From NCBI GenBank assembly GCA_013696535.1, contig JACCYI010000056.1, positions 1 to 14,502 on the forward strand: a stretch of DNA of 14,502 bases, given 5' to 3'. The position numbers were made by a program, and so were the translations under genes. Origin of the DNA: Solirubrobacterales bacterium (lineage in GTDB: Bacteria; Actinomycetota; Thermoleophilia; Solirubrobacterales; Solirubrobacteraceae). The notes beneath the pieces are model-generated. The model made no database searches. It was not told the origin of the DNA and saw only the letters and a list, made by a program, of their open reading frames with translations. Position 1 is the first letter of the stretch, and the number at the start of each line of letters is the position of its first letter. Below are positions 13,266 to 14,502 of this stretch, in pieces.

Positions 13266-14502
13266 TCAACGCGCCAGCGAAGCCCGCCACGAATGGTCGC
13301 GCCCGGCTTCGGGAGGAACATCGTCGGCCGGAGGGGCCCCGGGCTCAAGTCCAAGCAGCTTAGAGACAGCGTCCCGAGGGAGAGGCCGGGCGAAGAGGTA
13401 TCCCTGCATGAAGTCACATGAGAGTCCTCGCAAGGCGTCGGCCTGCGCTTTGGTCTCGACGCCTTCGGCGATGATCTTCAGATCCAGGCCCCTGGCCATG
13501 CCGATCACGCCGCTCACGATCGCTGAGTCGTCCTTCTCGGTGGCCAGGCCGTCGATGAAGCTGCGATCGATCTTGACGACGCTGATCGGAAGTCGTCGCA
13601 GATGGGAGAGGCTGGAGTAGCCCGTACCGAAGTCGTCGAGCGCGAGCCGCGTGCCGAGCTGGTCGAGGCGCCGAAGATTTCTCACCGTGGTGGCGTCGTC
13701 GGCCATCAGGACCGTTTCAGTTATCTCGATCGACAAGAGGTTGGGCGTCAGACCAGCTTCGAGCAGGATCGCCTCCACGCGATCGGCGAAGGCGGGATCG
13801 ACGAGCTGACGCGGCGACACGTTGACCGCCATAAGAGTGGGGCGCTCCGCTTCCGTGTTCCAGACGGCGCCCTGCTCGGCGGCCTGCCGGAGCACCCAAT
13901 CCCCCATGGCCGCGATCAGCCCGTGCTTCTCGGCGATGGGTATGAACTGGTCCGGGCCGACCCGTCCAAGTTCGGGATGCGTCCAGCGGATCAGCGCCTC
14001 GACGGCCGTGATCCTGCCCGTGTCGGACTCGAAGATCGGTTGATAGACCACGGAGAGCTCCTGGCGATCAAGGGCACCGTGTAGCGCGCTGTGCAGCACC
14101 AGCTCATCCCCTGGCAGCCCCTGCTGCCCCTCCTCGTAGAACCCCCAACTGGTCCCGGCCCGCTTGGCCTGATGCATGGCGACGTCAGCCCGGCGAAGCA
14201 GGTCCTGAGCCTGCATGCGGGTGTCGGACTTCGCCATCCCGACGGTGACCGAGACGGTCCGCTGGACGGAGGCATCGTCGTCGTCGATCGGGGCGCCCAA
14301 GGTGCGAACAAGACGGTCGGCGAGACCACGCAAGGCCCCGGTGGACAACCCGGCAGCCGCGATCACGAACTGATCCCCGCCGAAGCGGGCCACCGTGTCC
14401 TCGTCTCGTACGCTGCCGAGCAGGCGCTCGGCGGTCGTCTCGAGCACCCGATCGCCGACCTCGTGGCCCAGGGTGTCATTGACCACCTTCAAGCCGTTGA
14501 TG
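13266..14502 (-). CDS. GGDEF-EAL cyclic-di-GMP enzyme, 5' end cut by window
   Basis: The reading frame runs off the window edge (its first visible residues are INGLKVVNDTLGH), so the gene begins beyond 14502 and any N-terminal sensor or membrane domain is unseen. Residue numbers below count from the TTG at 14492. The GGDEF domain has the degenerate signature GGDQF (38-42), with an intact inhibitory-site RxxD (R29-D32) five residues before it. The EAL domain (about 133-375) has all the usual catalytic elements: EAL (165-167), Asn224 in NVSPRQL, E256 in IEITE, DDFGTGYSS (286-294), Lys307 in VKIDRSF and E343 in AEGVE. The likely output is hydrolysis of cyclic di-GMP, with the GGDEF domain acting as a nucleotide-binding regulatory part; weak cyclase activity cannot be excluded. 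It precedes the B12 sensor on the same strand by 31 bases, suggesting a functional pair. Confidence 0.93.
   Translation of the reverse strand, partial: INGLKVVNDTLGHEVGDRVLETTAERLLGSVRDEDTVARFGGDQFVIAAAGLSTGALRGLADRLVRTLGAPIDDDDASVQRTVSVTVGMAKSDTRMQAQDLLRRADVAMHQAKRAGTSWGFYEEGQQGLPGDELVLHSALHGALDRQELSVVYQPIFESDTGRITAVEALIRWTHPELGRVGPDQFIPIAEKHGLIAAMGDWVLRQAAEQGAVWNTEAERPTLMAVNVSPRQLVDPAFADRVEAILLEAGLTPNLLSIEITETVLMADDATTVRNLRRLDQLGTRLALDDFGTGYSSLSHLRRLPISVVKIDRSFIDGLATEKDDSAIVSGVIGMARGLDLKIIAEGVETKAQADALRGLSCDFMQGYLFARPLPRDAVSKLLGLEPGAPPADDVPPEAGRDHSWRASLAR

Noticed and set aside
12182..13363. 393-codon plus-strand frame across the desaturase end and the B12 gene
   Set aside because: It overlaps two genes with clear motifs; its own translation has none.
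13235..13417. N-terminal extension of the B12-sensor frame
   Set aside because: It overlaps the end of the GGDEF-EAL gene and reads as Pro/Ser/Arg-rich sequence; the domain begins after GTG 13234.
1..14502. CRISPR array or insertion sequence
   Set aside because: No regularly spaced repeats, no transposase motif and no terminal inverted repeats with target duplications were seen.

Overview
The window is GC-rich throughout. It uses GTG and TTG as well as ATG starts, and several genes have no visible Shine-Dalgarno sequence. It also carries a DesA3-type membrane fatty-acid desaturase next to its ferredoxin-reductase partner. Together these point to a high-GC Actinomycetota chromosome, possibly the Thermoleophilia/Solirubrobacterales side. 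The phylum is an inference from gene content and style, and the order is a guess.

Layout. Bases 1-1832 are sparse: a small unknown protein (minus), about 950 bases with no convincing gene, a tRNA-His(GTG) (minus) and a short, degenerate-looking nucleotidyltransferase-fold protein (plus). From 2099 to 6292 there is a tight three-gene operon (plus) in which neighbouring genes overlap. It encodes a GT4 glycosyltransferase fused to an alpha/alpha-toroid domain, a second GT4 glycosyltransferase, and a GH130 mannoside-phosphorylase-type enzyme. None has a signal peptide, so this looks like a cytoplasmic glycoside synthesis-and-turnover unit. The full-length HrpA RNA helicase (minus) follows, meeting the GH130 gene tail to tail. 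A 50-base divergent intergenic region carrying a mirrored pair of TATCGT boxes separates hrpA from a plus-strand lipid operon: a 2Fe-2S ferredoxin reductase and a DesA3-like acyl desaturase. The right end is a minus-strand signalling pair: a GGDEF-EAL protein cut by the window edge, then a stand-alone cobalamin-binding sensor with the W-x9-EH signature of CarH-type B12 photoreceptors.

How the genes may work together. The reductase supplies electrons to the desaturase, so that pair should adjust membrane lipid unsaturation. The B12 sensor and the c-di-GMP enzyme could form a light- or cobalamin-responsive signalling pair. The GT4/GT4/GH130 operon is the strongest candidate for a poorly described system, because its retaining glycosyltransferases and its presumed beta-mannoside phosphorylase predict a cytoplasmic glycan of unknown structure. 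Both convergent gene pairs end on a shared CTAG in which each strand reads its own TAG stop.
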